Source: Allium sativum (Eukaryota; Streptophyta; Magnoliopsida; Asparagales; Amaryllidaceae). Taken from it: a stretch of 64,000 nucleotides of DNA. The notes under the pieces are model-generated. The model saw only the letters and a program-made list of their open reading frames with translations. It was not told the DNA's origin and did no database searches. The DNA lies in NCBI GenBank assembly GCA_030737875.1, contig CM060911.1:52016501-52080500 (forward strand), written 5' to 3'. Position numbers and translations under genes: made by a program. This document shows positions 10,661 through 23,135 of this stretch, one piece after another. Position 1 is the first letter of the stretch. Each line of letters opens with the position of its first letter.

Positions 10661-11520
10661 AAGGGGTTAGTCGAGTCGTGTTAGTCAAATAGAGTTAACC
10701 AGTTAGAGTTAATCAGTTGGGGTTAATCAGTTAGAGTTAACTAGTAGAGTTAATCAGTTAGAGTTAACCACTAGAGTTAATCAAGTGTAGTTATTTGAGT
10801 TAGAGTTAGTCAAACATAATTATTCAGGATAAGTGTCATTCAGCACGACTGCTAGCGTAATTCGCAGGGCTGTAAATAGCCTAAGGCGGTCGGATGTTTC
10901 CTGAGGGAATCAGGCGTAACCATTGTGATCGCTGCGATCTAGAGTCAAGCGAATGGAGTTAAATAGAGTTATCGAATATTAGTTATTCGAATGGAGTTGA
11001 ATAGAGTTAAACGGAGTTAAATAGAGTTATCGAATATTAGTTATTCGACAGAAGTTAATATAGTGGAGTTAAATAAGTCGAGTTAATTGAGTAAGTTAGT
11101 CAAGATAAGTTAATCAAACCGAGTTAATCCAAATGAGTTAATCTAAAGGAGTTATTCGAATATAGGTTATTCGAATAGAGTTAAAGGAGTTATTCAAATA
11201 TAGGTTATTCGAATAGAGTTAAAGGAGTTAGTCGAATATAGGTAATTCGAATAAAGTTAAAGGAGTTAGTCGAATATTGGTTATTTGAATAGAGTTAAAG
11301 GAAAGGAATTATCGATTATAGTTTAATCGAAAGGAATTATCGATTAGAGTTTAAATCGAAAGGAGTTATCGATTAGTTAATCGAAAGGAGATTATCGAAT
11401 ATGGCGTATTCGAAAGAGAGAGATTTCGAATATAAGTTATTCGAAGAGAGATAATCGAATATAGGATATTCGAAGAAGAGTTAATCAAATAGAGATTACT
11501 CGAAAGAGAATTATACGTTG
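10661..11520. repeat. Degenerate GAGTTAATC and GAATATAGGTTATTCGA repeats, A 5' LTR
   Basis: Continues the dyad array: GAGTTAAYCAGTTA repeats to about 10800, then about four 38-bp units at 11148-11300 with paired TTCGAATA and TATTCGAA arms, then single dyads to 11520. A less repetitive spacer with GCAGGGCTGTAAATAGCC lies near 10865. Confidence 0.75.
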
Positions 11521-13202
11521 AATTCAATTATATCGAATTCGGGAAAGTAATATTTACTTTCCGGGTTTTAAATCAAGAATATACACTAATAAATTAGGAC
11601 TAGTTTCAATTAGTCGAATTAAAGAATAAAGGTTATAATTGAAGTTAGATATTGCGAAGGTAGGGATTATAACGTTATCGTTATAATCAATGTTTCAATA
11701 AAGAAGTGGATTCGTAAATTGAATCCGAGAGTTACGTAAAGATGTTGTTAAAGGTTTAAAAGATTAAGTGTTACTATTTCGAAGTTATAATGTTGTTTAG
11801 TTAAGGTCTGAGAGGTAATTATACCCCAACTTGGTTGACTTCCTTCTTAACTAAGGAATGGTAAGGTTTGATAGTGAATGATGGTTAAGTGAATTCAGTA
11901 AATGGTTTGAGTTGGCATAGCGATGTTTTATTTAAACATCTGTTTAAATCCAATGAAGGAACTTTGGAAATGTTTTCCAAATAAGAAATCAGAAATGTTT
12001 TCTAATATAGAAAACAAGGAAATGGAAATGTTTTCCATTGTTAATAAAGTATATTTTCTAAAATTAGAAAATAAGAAATTTAGAATATAGGGAAATAGGA
12101 GATAAGTAAATTAATGAACTAAAGAGATAAATGTTAAATGATGATTGGTTGATATAATTTCCATCTGGAAATAATATCGTTGTTTGCACCCGAGTTTTTC
12201 TTTGATAGTTAAATCACAGACTATCAATGTTTTGACCATTTTAACATTGTTAATATGGAGAGACCGGTTGGATTATTATCCAAAGAACCACTCTGTATTG
12301 GCATAAGCGTTGCGAATCATATATGCTGAATATATTGAAGACGGAGTAAAGTGCAAGGGCTGTTGTATAAATCTTAGATAACAATGGACTAAGATGGATG
12401 TACTGAATAGTGCCTTCGGTTTCGTTCAGTCCCAGAACGAACGTAAATGGACGAATGTCTGACAAAGTATTTCCAATGATCGAATGGGTTGGTCTGTATA
12501 AATATATATGGTTGCAACGGATTTATCCCTTAGCATAACATCCAGGATATTTGTATAAACCAACTAATGATTTACGGATCTGATAATGTGGCATTCAAAG
12601 TGATCGTGTTATAAATGAATGGAAAGTAAGCGTAGCTTCTAGCCTCACATCCGGTAAATGACAGAAATCGGGCAGACAATATGGCTAAGTCGGTCGCACC
12701 GAAGTAGGGTGTATAGTCACCTATCTAGAGAATATTCATTTGCTTATTTTAATCTATCAATGTTGTCCCATATATATACGGGAACGGTTGCTGATCCCAA
12801 CCGTTGGTGATATACATTCGATACACTCAAGAAAAATGAGTGGTCGGTCATGTGTGGCCGAGTTACAAGATGTTCTTGTTGAACTCCAGTGTATCATTCC
12901 TAGAGTACACTGATCGGAAGGTGGTTCCATACCTTGTCATAGTTGGAAATCCATTATCCAATACGTGCTTGCGATTTTGATTGTATACTATATATGTAGA
13001 ACGTGAGATGAAAGCGTTTCTGCTTGTTGATATCTATTTGTACATAGACATTATTATAATATCAAAAGGTTTTTGATATAAAGATATTTTGGATTCTCAT
13101 AAGGGAAAAACCAGTTCCGTTCTGCGGCATGGTCTTATGAGATATTGTTTACTTGTTCATACACCTATTTAAACTGTTTTACTCACACCAGTCCCATGAC
13201 TG

Positions 13203-13242
13203 ACCCAGAGTTTACTTTGTTGTTTTCCCTAAACTCTTGGGT
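13203..13242 (+). promoter_or_regulatory. U5 hairpin of element A 5' LTR
   Basis: Arms ACCCAGAGTTTA and TAAACTCTTGGGT face each other across a 15-base loop. The same hairpin occurs at the same relative place in B, G, D and E. In the A 3' LTR (20558-20597) an A-to-G change turns one A-U pair into G-U. Confidence 0.7.
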
Positions 13243-13623
13243 GCCTAAATTTGTACGGGCAGTCAAGTAGTCGGGATTTTACAGATACACTTGGAGAGCT
13301 TGGAGCAGGAGGCTTCAGGATTCTATAGCTATTATTATTTCCGCTGTTGTTGTAAGTGCTGTACTCTGATAAGTGCTATTGTATATATAACTGTTTGTAT
13401 TTCAAAAGCTATGTTATATTTTATTCGTTCTGCTGTGAGATTCGTGTTTACTATGATGATGATGATGATGTTCTTCTTCTTCTTCTATTCTATTAGTTCT
13501 ACCTTATCTATCCTCACCCTCTATCTTCTTCCTATTAGTTTCTTGAATTTCAAGTGCAATTTGGGGTTGGACTTGTGTTATTTAGTCAGCTCAAATTGGA
13601 CCGGATTTTCGGGTCACTATAGT

Positions 13624-13635
13624 TGGTATCAGAGC
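13624..13635 (+). other. Element A primer-binding site (tRNA-iMet)
   Basis: TGGTATCAGAGC, two bases after the LTR end, is the standard plant initiator-Met tRNA primer site of LTR retrotransposons. Confidence 0.93.
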
Positions 13636-13682
13636 ATTGGTTTAGTTAATACCTTGGCTCTGTGATGTAATTCAGTAGAGAT

Positions 13683-13699
13683 GGGATTAGTAATATCCT
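13683..13699 (+). promoter_or_regulatory. Post-primer hairpin of element A
   Basis: GGGAT-TAGTAAT-ATCCT, 47 bases after the primer site. The equivalent hairpins in C, D and E keep the stem through paired base changes. The position suits a packaging or dimerisation signal; that role is inferred. Confidence 0.6.
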
Positions 13700-14896
13700 A
13701 GACTGAGTTTGAGTGTATATATACGAGTGCGTATTTGTTAGTTAAAATAAAGTGGTTTTATATTGTGGAGATTTATTGGTTGAGTGGCTTGTAAATTCTG
13801 GTCGATCAGTTTGATCCACTGTATCGGTAGGAGTTTTATAAACACTTGAACACGATGAACCGACATGGTATGTTTTGAAATTAACATAGTATAATTGGAT
13901 GTGTTGGTTGTTATTATAATCGAATGAGGTTATAAGAAGTGAAATGGTTATGTAAATAACTGATCAGAATTCATATAAGTAAAGTATATGAAATAAGATG
14001 AAGTAAATCTGAATTTAAATCAGATTTGGAATTAAAATAAGGAAATTTTTAGTTCCTGGGAGAGTTTGAAAACGGTTTTCAAATTGAAAGTGATATAGTA
14101 TTGAACTCACTTCGATAGCTGGAAAATAGATTCTGATGATGAATCGCGACATCATCAGTGTTCATTTTCGAGTTCTAAGTGACGGATTACTACCAAAGTT
14201 TTGTTTTTTTGAATTGTTTTGAGGAAACAAGTTGCTGGAAATTCAAAGGATTTGAATTGGTATTATGATTTCAAATTGATTTGAAATGTACCCAGGAATT
14301 TAAGTTCTGGAATTAAAATTTAACTAATGAAGTTAATGAGATGGTAAAAATAAATTGAAATTTAACTTAAACTGAGTTAAATAAAATTGAATTGGATTTG
14401 AGAAAATCTAGAATGGAACCAAATTGATAAGTCAATAATTTGGAATTTGATATTGGGGTTCGAATGAAATTCGATTTGGATTGAGGATATGAACTGATTG
14501 GAATTTGATTGAGATAACACTGGTATATGCTGAGTTGATAGCATATGGAAGTGATAGAGTTGATATGCCCGACAAAAAGGTACCAGTTTATATTTGATAT
14601 GAGTTTGAGATTTTGATGAGCCGAATTGGCAAGCCGCTTGGCTGTTTGATTTTTTTTGGGTTGGAGAAGGCCTAGAGAGGCGAGTTGGAGTTTTACCGAT
14701 AGGGCTGTACAAAGGAGACGCTGGCGAAAATTTTCGAAAAGTTAAGGTGTTAGAAAAATTTTCAGAATTTTTGAAAATTTAGTTAGTCGGAATAGATTAA
14801 TATTTTAGTCGATATTAATGGATTCAGTTGAAACCGGAGATAAGAGGTAAACATATAAATTTTTACCCAGTAGATAGGGTCGTCCCCTACCTTAGC

Positions 14897-14931
14897 AATT
14901 TCGAGTACGAAATTATTTTAAGGGGAAAAGA
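14897..14931 (+). promoter_or_regulatory. Element A pre-PPT hairpin and polypurine tract
   Basis: Hairpin AATTTCG-AGTA-CGAAATT at 14897-14914, then the purine tract AGGGGAAAAGA at 14921-14931, one base before the 3' LTR. The tract primes plus-strand DNA in LTR elements. Confidence 0.8.
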
Positions 14932-15783
14932 TTGTAATGACCCATAATTTGGCAGGAGAATAATTAACTAATTTGATTATTAAATATCGATTTAACGATA
15001 TCAATAACTAGAATTAAATAATATTTATATTTAATTAATATAAAAATTAGGATAATATATTTCCGGAATAATCGGGAATAATGGAATTCACAATATTGTG
15101 TAAACTGGACAGTTGAAAATATATAATTCAGTTTATATTGAATTATATTGACGAATATATTTATATAAGCCAGTTGAATTTATAATTTATATTATAATTG
15201 AAATAGAGCTCGAAATGGCGCTGTAGTTCGCTATTTGGCGATTTGAACTTCAACTGAATATATATAGGGTCCGTTTTAAATCGGATTTTTATGAAACAAG
15301 AAACGTGTGGAGCTGGTGGAGTATATCTTTCTAGCGGAAGGGAAAAATCAGGATTTCGTCATGTAGATTTTGAGATATGTCCAAATCAAATTTTAGAATA
15401 GTAGCTATAGAATCGTTTATCGACTGTAACGGTTTATTAGATATAATTAGAGATCGGGTTTGAATGTTGACAAGGTTCTTTTGGGAAGTAGTGATAATTT
15501 AATTTTTAGAATTTTACTGTAATTTTTAATTAATTAAATAAGCAACTTTTATTGGGAGTATTTCGCACCCTGTAATCAACATTTTTGGGTTTCACAGAAT
15601 GAGTTAACCTACCGATATTATTATATTTTTGGGATCGTGACACCTTACTGAATACAACGGTGTCTTTATTTCAGTCTGTAGGTGAAAGGAATTTTATGAA
15701 ACGAGGTACGCTAAATTTTATAATATCCAAAACCTACCCTAAAATATCTCAACCTTTTCTTGGACCATTGTAAGCCACGCACC

Positions 15784-15791
15784 TTTATAAA
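15784..15791 (+). promoter_or_regulatory. TATA box of element A 3' LTR
   Basis: TTTATAAA, same context as in the 5' LTR. Confidence 0.55.
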
Positions 15792-17810
15792 CAGCCAAGT
15801 AAAATTTGTTTATATAAGCCACTTCTCTAATGCCCTAATTTCCAAATCTCTCCATTCCTTTTGTAGCCGCCACTGCAGTTCTTTCAGAAGAAATGTAATC
15901 GGTTTCAAAACCAAACGAAATCAAACGTTGTTCGTCTCGTCCCACTCCTCTTCTAATAACTGTTTTGCAACAAGCGATGCTCTTCTTCTCGAACGTGAAC
16001 CCTACAACATCACCTAGGTTAAGGAGCTTCATGGACAATGGCAACTAGAAGGAAATGGCATGGGGGGCCGCGGATTGCCGTGTGTTCTACAGGTCAGTAG
16101 GAGTGCGTTTTGGGTCTATAGTATTTGCGGAGGAGAAGTTTATATTATCTGGAGTTGGGGTGCAGAAGCTTACGGGTTTGTTGTGGTGAAGAAAACAAGG
16201 AAGGAGCAGATGTATTATTGGTTGTGGTGTAATGCTGAATTCCGTGAAGGACTAGAGGACGGGAAGAAGCTTTATCAGCGGTGTGGGCTTTGAAGTACGG
16301 ACAGGAGCAACGTTTAAGCATGGGTGTTTGAAGTGTCCGACTGTTATAGGGGGAAGGCCGCATCAGGCATTTGAACAGTAAGGAAAGAAGAATGGGCATG
16401 CAAAACTGTTGGAGCGGTTTCCCAAAAGAAAAGATATTAAAGTGGGCATTTGAATGAGAAGAGCAAGGTAGTACATTTTACTTGTGAATTTGATGAAGTC
16501 CTGGAGCTAGTGATCTGTAATTGGGGAAGAAGAGGCCTGGGGTGGATCTGGTAGTAGTGGGTATTTGGGCCAAGAAATGAATGTAAGGCCCATTAACTAA
16601 ATAAGTTATTTTTATTTTTAAAATCTAAATAGTATGTTAACTTTAAGTGGTCATAACTTATTCATATGAAATCAGAATCACGAACCGTAAGTTGCGTTGG
16701 CACCGTATGGACGAGAGCTTAACAATGAAGCTAACTAGAAGTGGATTGGGGCTAGTTTGGATTTATGGCGAAATAAATTGTTTGATTCAAATCAAATAAA
16801 CAGTTTATCGTTCTTTAACGATGAACTGCAAATGTGAGTAAAACTCACCAACTCTGAATAGTTATATTTTTATAATGTATTCTTAGAACTGTTAATCATC
16901 TGTTGATTGTTGTGCGTTGGTTGATTGATTGAACTGCTAGTCATTTAGTGGAAATTATATATTTATATATATATATAAACCGTTAAATACTTATATATTG
17001 ATGCTGTATCAGAATAATCCGTACTGAACTGAAAGTGATGTTGATTTTATTGTGTAACATCTGTGATGCAGGGAAACAGGTTGAAGGGACCCAACTGGGT
17101 TACTCAATATTTATAATACTGTTTGTTCATATATTGTGTTATATGATGTGATATATAATCTGTTGTCAATTATGTGTGTTTGGACGATATTTATCATCGT
17201 GATTTGATATGATTGAATACCATAACATACGGGATGTTGATATGGGAATTTTCAAAGTGATATTGAGAATAAAATATTTATAAATGGGATATTTATAAAT
17301 AATAGATATTTATAAATAGAAATATTTATAAATAAGAAATATTTATAAATTGGAATATTTATAAATAGGAGATATTTAGAAAGGAAATAATTTCAACAAT
17401 TTTCTTTTTGAATGGAAAGGCCTGTCTGGCGGGTTTGGGGATTTTCCTGATGCTTCCGATACAAAGGTGGTTATGGCAAATTTTCCCGGAAATTTAAGGA
17501 GTTAGATTATTTTTAAGAATAAATTTGAAAGGAAATATTTGCAAACCATTTGCAAATAGAATAAAATAGAAAAAAGAAATATTTGTAAACCATTTACAAA
17601 TAGAATTAAAAAGGGAATATTTAGAAAATAAATAGAGTTAATAAAAAGGAAATGTGTTTATAACGAAATAAGAAGTTATAAAAAGGAAACCGTTATTAAA
17701 TGAACATTTATAAAGTGAAGAACCGTTACTAAAAAGTGAATCTTTATAAATGAATAAACATTGTTAAAAAGGGGATCTTTTTAATTGGATAAACGTTATC
17801 ACAAAGGAGA

Positions 17811-18018
17811 AATCGAATATGGTGTTCGAAGTTAGTAAATCGAATATGGTATTCGAAGTTAGTTAATCGAATATGGTATTCGAAGTTAGTTAATCGAATA
17901 TGGTATTCGAAGTTCGTTAATCGAATATGGTATTAGAAGTTAGTTAATCGAATATGGTATTCGAAGTTAGTTAATCGAATATGGTATTCGAAGTTAGTTA
18001 GTCGAATATGTTACTCGA
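17811..18018. repeat. 27-bp dyad array, A 3' LTR (7 + 1 units)
   Basis: Same unit as at 10426-10660 but exactly one unit (27 bp) shorter. One unit has lost its dyad (TATTAGA instead of TATTCGA). Confidence 0.9.
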
Positions 18019-20969
18019 AAGGGGTTAGTCGAGTCATGTTAGTCAAATAGAGTTAACCAGTTAGAGTTAATCAGTTAGGGTTAATCAGTTAGAGTTAACC
18101 AGTAGAGTTAATCAGTTAGAGTAAACCACTAGAGTTAATCAAGTGTAGTTATTTGAGTTAGAGTTAGTCAAACATAGTTATTCAGGATAAGTGTCATTCA
18201 GCACGACTGCTAGCGTAATTCGCAGGGCTGTAAATAGCCTAAGGCGGTCGGATGTTTCCTAAAGGAATCAGGCGTAACCATTGTGATCGCTGCGATCTAG
18301 AGTCAAGCGAATGGAGTTAAATAGAGTTATCGAATATTAGTTATTCGAATGGAGTTGAATAGAGTTAAACGGAGTTAAATAGAGTTATCGAATATTAGTT
18401 ATCCGACAGAAGTTAATATAGTGGAGTTAAATAAGTCGAGTTAATTGAGTAAGTTAGTCAAGATAAGTTAATCAAACCGAGTTAATCCAAATGAGTTAAT
18501 CTAAAGGAGTTATTCGAATATAGGTTATTCGAATAGAGTTAAAGGAGTTATTCGAATATAGGTTATTCAAATAGAGTTAAAGGAGTTAGTCGAATATAGG
18601 TTATTCGAATAAATTTAAAGGAGTTAGTCGAATATTGGTTATTTGAATAGAGTTAAAGGAAAGGAATTATCAATTATAGTTTAATCGAAAGGAATTATCG
18701 ATTTTAGTTTAAATCGAAAGGAGTTATCGATTAGTTAATCGAAAGGAGATTATCGAATATGGCGTATTCGAAAGAGAGAGATTTCGAATATAAGTTATTC
18801 GAAAAGAGATAATCGAATATAGGATATTCGAAGAAGAGTTAATCAAATAGAGATTACTCGAAAGAGAATTATACGTCGAATTCAATTATATCGAATTCGG
18901 GAAAGTAATATTTACTTTCCGGGTTTTAAATCAAGAATATACACTAATAAATTAGGGCTAGTTTTAATTAGTCGAATTAAAGAATAAAGGTTATAATTGA
19001 AGTTAGATATTGCTAAGGTAGGGATTATAACGTTATCGTTATAATCAATGTTTCAATAAAGAAGTGGATTCGTAAATTGAATCCGAGAGTTACGTAAAGA
19101 AGTTGTTAAAGGTTTAAAAGATAAACTGTTACTATTTCGAAGTTATAATGTTGTTCAGTTAAGGTCTGAGAGGTAATTATACCCCAACTTGGTTGACTTC
19201 CTTCTTAACTAAGGAATGGTAAGGTTTGATAGTGAATGATGGTTAAGTGAATTCAGTAAATGGTTTGAGTTGGCATAGCGATGTTTTATTTAAACATCTG
19301 TTTAAATCCAATGAAGGAACTTTGGAAATGTTTTCCAAATAAGAAATCAGAAATGTTTTCTAATATAGAAAACAAGGAAATGGAAATGTTTTCCATTGTT
19401 AATAAAGTATATTTTCTAAAATTAGAAAATAAGAAATTTAGAATATAGGGAAACATGAGATAAGTAAATTAATGAACTAAAGAGATAAATGTTAAATGAT
19501 GATTGGTTGATATAATTTCCATCTGGAAATAATATCGTTGTTTGCACACGAGTTTTTCTTTGATAGTTAAATCACAGACTATCAATGTTTTGACCATTTT
19601 AACGTTGTTAATATGGAGAGACCGGTTGGATTATTATCCAAAGAACCACTCTGTATTGGCATAAGCGTTGCGAATCATATATGCTGAATATATTGAAGAC
19701 GGAGTAAAGTGCAAGGGCTGTTGTATAAATCTTAGATAACAATGGACTAAGATGGATGTACTGAATAGTGCCTTCGGTTTCGTTCAGTCCCAGAACGAAC
19801 GTAAATGGACGAATGTCTGACAAGTATTTCCAATGATCGAATGGGTTGGTCTGTATAAATATATATGGTTGCAACGGATTTATCCCTTAGCATAACATCC
19901 AGGATATTTGTATAAACCAACTAATGATTTACGGATCTGATAATGTGGCATTCAAAGTGATCGTGTTATAAATGAATGGAAAGTAAGCGTAGCTTCTAGC
20001 CTCACATCCGGTAAATGACAGAAATCGGGCAGGCAACATGGCTAAGTCGGTCACACCGAAGTAGGGTGTATAATCACCTATCTAGAGAATATTCATTTGC
20101 TTCTTTTAATCTATCAATGTTGTCCCATATATATACGGGAACGGTTGCTGATCCCAACCGTTGGTGATATACATTCGATACACTCAAGCAAAATGAGTGG
20201 TCGGTCATGTGTGGCTGAGTTACAAGATGTTCTTGTTGAACTCCAGTGTATCATTCCTAGAGTACACTGATCGGAAGGTGGTTCCAAACCTTGTCATAGT
20301 TGGAAATCCATTATCCAATACGTGCTTGCGATTTTGATTGTATACTATATATGTAGAACGTGAGATGAAAGCGTTTCTGCTAGTTGATATCTATTTGTAC
20401 ATAGACATTATTATAATATCAAAAGGTTTTTGATATAAAGATATTTTGGATTCTCATAAGGGAAAAACTCGTTCCGTTCTGCGGCGTGTTCTTATGAGAT
20501 CGTTTACTTGTTCATACACCTGTTTAAATTGTTTTACTCACACCAGTCCCATGACTGACCCGGAGTTTACTTTGTTGTTTTCCCTAAACTCTTGGGTGCC
20601 TAAATTTGTATGGGCAGTCAAGTAGTCGGGATTTTACAGATACACTTGGAGAGCTTGGAGTAGGAGGCTTCAGGATTCTATAGCTATTATTATTTCCGAT
20701 GTTGTTGTAAGTGATGTACTCTGATAAGTGCTATTGTATATATAACTGTTTGTATTTCAAAAGTTATGTTATATTTTATTCGTTCCGCTGTGAGATTCGT
20801 GTTTACTCTGATGATGATGTTCTTCTTCTTCTTCTGTTCTATTAGTTCTACCTTATCTATCCTCACCCTCTATTTCTTTCTATTAGTTTCTTGAATTTCA
20901 AGTGCAATTTGGGGTTGGACTTGTGTTATTTTGTCAGCTCAAATTGGACCGGATTTTCGGGTCATTACA

Positions 20970-20974
20970 ACTAT
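20970..20974. repeat. Right TSD of element A (ACTAT)
   Basis: Pairs with 7495-7499. Confidence 0.9.
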
Positions 20975-21085
20975 AGTCCCTCGGTTTAATTGATTTGATG
21001 CACATCTGTGATTTGGGGGTGTTGTCCGAGGTGGGCGGTAGTTGCAGCTATGCGTTACCACCAGTCCGGGCATGCAACTAGTATA
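20975..21085 (+). mobile_element. Fragment of element C 5' LTR between A and B
   Basis: About 110 bp left between two insertions. It contains ACCACCAGTCCGGGCATG, similar to the CACACCAGTCCCATGAC block next to the U5 hairpin of A. It should rejoin the sequence after element B (ACTCTGGGC..). Assignment to C rests on that block and on continuity. Confidence 0.5.
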
Positions 21086-21090
21086 TTCTT
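21086..21090. repeat. Left TSD of element B (TTCTT)
   Basis: Repeated at 31128-31132 on the other side of B. Confidence 0.9.
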
Positions 21091-21537
21091 TGTGATGCTC
21101 CGCCCCGCACCAACCGACATTTACTCCAAAAGTGCGCTGTACACATGTCCAGTTAGCACGGAACGGGTCGTCAGAAGGAAAGGGAAGAAGGAAATGAACA
21201 TACAAAGAACCTGTAGAATGTCTCACAGCGCATAGAACAAAATATAATAATAATAACATACTTGACAGAAAACAGGAGAGACAGTGCATAAGCTGAAAAT
21301 CAGAACAAAACATCATAGCAGCGGAAATTCAAAATACAGCTTATTACAAATTTCAAACTGTCTCAAAGAAAAGTAAGATAAATGAGGTACACTACTAATG
21401 CCCAAGTAGCGACCATCAACGACACAGGGAGAATGTGTATATATATATATATATCATACGTGGAAGCCTCCTGCCCGCCTCCGAATCAGCTACTCGCACA
21501 TCACCAGCTAACCTGTCTCTAGTCTGCTCGTGTGAGC

Positions 21538-21573
21538 ACCCAGAGTAATAAGAGGAGACATAAAACTCTGGGT
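21538..21573 (-). promoter_or_regulatory. U5 hairpin of element B 3' LTR
   Basis: Arms ACCCAGAGT and ACTCTGGGT, a perfect 9-bp stem over an 18-base loop. The same stem is at 28944-28979 in the other LTR and 37891-37926 in the solo LTR. Confidence 0.7.
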
Positions 21574-21849
21574 AAGACATAAAGCCTGGTATGAGCGATA
21601 AGCATCTAAAGTGAACAATAACAGGTAGACTAAAACATACCTGAACCTGAACCTGGACCTGCAACCAAAGAGTTAGCACTACATGCTCTACAACACTCTA
21701 AGGTACCACATCAAACAGTGTAAAGATACGGAGGTGGGGGAGGTGTGCATGTCATAATGATGGAAAACAATCAAGCATAGCATCCATCCTCACATCTCTC
21801 ACTCAGTGCATAAAGCATACGATATTCACCACTCCGATCACCCAACATT

Positions 21850-22168
21850 CCTTGCTACGATCACTTTGCCCCATGAAGTCATAAATGGCTTCACTGCACT
21901 GATAACGTAGCCACAAATCCTTTGCTATGTCCACTTTGCCCCATGGAGTTATTCACCCCATCTGCGCTGGCTCATAGCCTTACCAATCCTTACTATGTCC
22001 ACTTGCCCCATGGAGTTATTCACCCCATCTGCGCTGGCTCATAGTCTTACTACGCATCACCTTGCCCCTCAGGTCATAATGACCCTACTGCACTGATAAC
22101 GTAGTCTTGCTACCATCACCTTGCCCCTCAGGTCGTAATGACCCTACTGCACTGATAAGTAGCCCATC
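21850..22168. repeat. Five imperfect tandem units of about 58-69 bp, B 3' LTR
   Basis: Units share TTGCCCC(A/T)..TCATAA..CTACTGCACTGATAACGTAG or the close form CATCTGCGCTGGCTCATAG. Counterparts are at 29250-29568 and 38197-38519. Confidence 0.8.
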
Positions 22169-22338
22169 ATTCCTTTTTAGTGGTGAATCGAAGTTATGAA
22201 CGTCGACAACTCCTTAGCACACGTCCCGCAGCAAAGTCCAACCATGAAGTGAACTCATTGGTTCCCAACTGGTTCCGGGATCCAGAGCTCTAACTTCCAT
22301 TTGGACTACTTTTGCATCTCGGGTTATTGGTCATCACA

Positions 22339-22746
22339 ATCGAATCGGATCGGATCAGCCTTCACATTCTTCATCGGATCGGATCGGCCTTAGTCACTCG
22401 GATCGGGTCGCGCCTCCTACGTCGGATCGGGTCGTGGTCCTCCAGCTCGTGGTTCCTCTTCCTGGTTCGGATCGGCGTCACCACTTCGGGTCGGATCGGG
22501 TTGCTTCATCCGGGTCGGGTCGTGTCTTCTGATCGGGTCGGATCGTCTCGCCCTAGTACCCATCGACTCGTGAGCTTCCCACCCTCCTCTGGTTCGGATC
22601 GGAAATACTTGTTGGTTCGGATCGTGCCTCTACTACCGGATCGTGCCACCTAGCTAAGTCGTGACCAACTCCTTCAAACGGATCGTGACGCCTATGCTGG
22701 AACGGGTCGAGCCACGCTCCCCTTCACCGATCCGATCCGGATTCTG
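22339..22746. repeat. GGATCGG/GGGTCGG-rich block, B 3' LTR
   Basis: Dozens of copies of CGGATCGG and CGGGTCG in about 400 bp, much more GC-rich than the flanks. Long open frames here (for example 22312-22653) are by-products of the repeats. It lies downstream of the leader splice donor on the minus strand. Confidence 0.85.
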
Positions 22747-23133
22747 GGTCATTTCCTGCATGTTTCCTGCGACTGTTTTTACGCCATTCGACGGCGTTTT
22801 TGACCAATCTAACACTTCTAAACAATCACAAAGCATACCATACAGTCATGGCAACATGTAATATCGATCCCAAACATCAAAACATAAATCATAACATATA
22901 AAATGGATCAAACATACCCAAAATCCCATATTTTCCCCTTAAGCATGTTTAGGTGAAACTAATGATAGGATTAGCAAATCTTAACCAAATTAACCCAAAT
23001 TCATATCAGAGGTCTAAAACATCATTCCGAATTTTATAAACATTTTTCCAGAATTTTATCATGTTTAAATTCGCTAATTAACACTAATCACCCCTAATTA
23101 GCCATAATTAGTGCAAAACTAAGCAAATCACTC

Positions 23134-23135
23134 AC
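23134..23135 (-). promoter_or_regulatory. Candidate 5' splice donor in B LTR leader
   Basis: Minus strand CTAAG|GTGAGTGA, a near-ideal plant donor. It is identical at 30491-30492 and, in the solo LTR, 39541-39542. Confidence 0.45.

Larger units (their letters stand above)
7500..13621 (+). repeat. Element A 5' LTR
   Basis: 6122 bp, from TGTAATGACCCG to ..GGGTCACTATA, aligned end to end with 14933-20969. Order of parts: AT-rich U3, TATA box 8350, gene-like leader to about 9120, AT-rich run, ATTTATAA repeats, dyad arrays 10426-11520, U5 hairpin 13203-13242, end. No ORF looks real. Its last bases (ACTATA) differ from the 3' LTR (ATTACA). Confidence 0.92.
13622..14932 (+). other. Element A internal region, noncoding
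   Basis: 1311 bp between the LTRs with no credible coding frame; a minus-strand open frame at 14377-14712 is low-complexity chance. It starts with the primer site and conserved leader hairpin and ends with a hairpin and purine tract. The first 200 bp align with the start of the C internal region, and the phrase GCGTATTTGT is shared with the B leader. Confidence 0.85.
7500..20969 (+). mobile_element. Element A: noncoding giant-LTR (LARD-like) retrotransposon
   Basis: A complete 13,470-bp element flanked by ACTAT on both sides. It has two near-identical direct repeats of 6122 and 6037 bp, a perfect 12-base iMet-tRNA primer site after the first, and a purine tract before the second. The internal region is only 1311 bp, with no gag or pol. 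Known: large retrotransposon derivatives (LARDs) are non-autonomous LTR elements with long LTRs and noncoding interiors. Here the LTRs are far longer than the interior. In the first 60 aligned LTR bases I count 2 differences, so the insertion is fairly recent. The plus orientation is set by the primer site and purine tract. Confidence 0.93.
14933..20969 (+). repeat. Element A 3' LTR
   Basis: 6037 bp, TGTAATGACCC..GGGTCATTACA. Same order of parts as the 5' LTR: TATA 15784-15791, leader to about 16570, ATTTATAA repeats 17273-17380, 27-bp dyad array 17811-18018, 38-bp repeats about 18506-18660, U5 hairpin 20558-20597. The length difference from the 5' LTR comes largely from repeat arrays. Confidence 0.92.

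Noticed and set aside
12250..12465. Minus-strand ORF in A LTR (longer form at 19608-19874)
   Set aside because: A one-base indel changes its start between the two copies and no domain is seen. LTR identity explains the match.
13291..13665. 124-codon ORF across the end of the A 5' LTR
   Set aside because: It runs over the LTR end and the primer site, so it cannot be a conserved gene. It contains ATG/TTC microsatellites and is not kept in the 3' LTR copy.
22312..22653. Arg/Ser/Gly-rich ORFs in the GGATCGG blocks (also 29712-30014, 38651-39308)
   Set aside because: GGATCGG repeats rarely form stops, so long frames appear by composition. Frames differ between the B LTRs and solo G.
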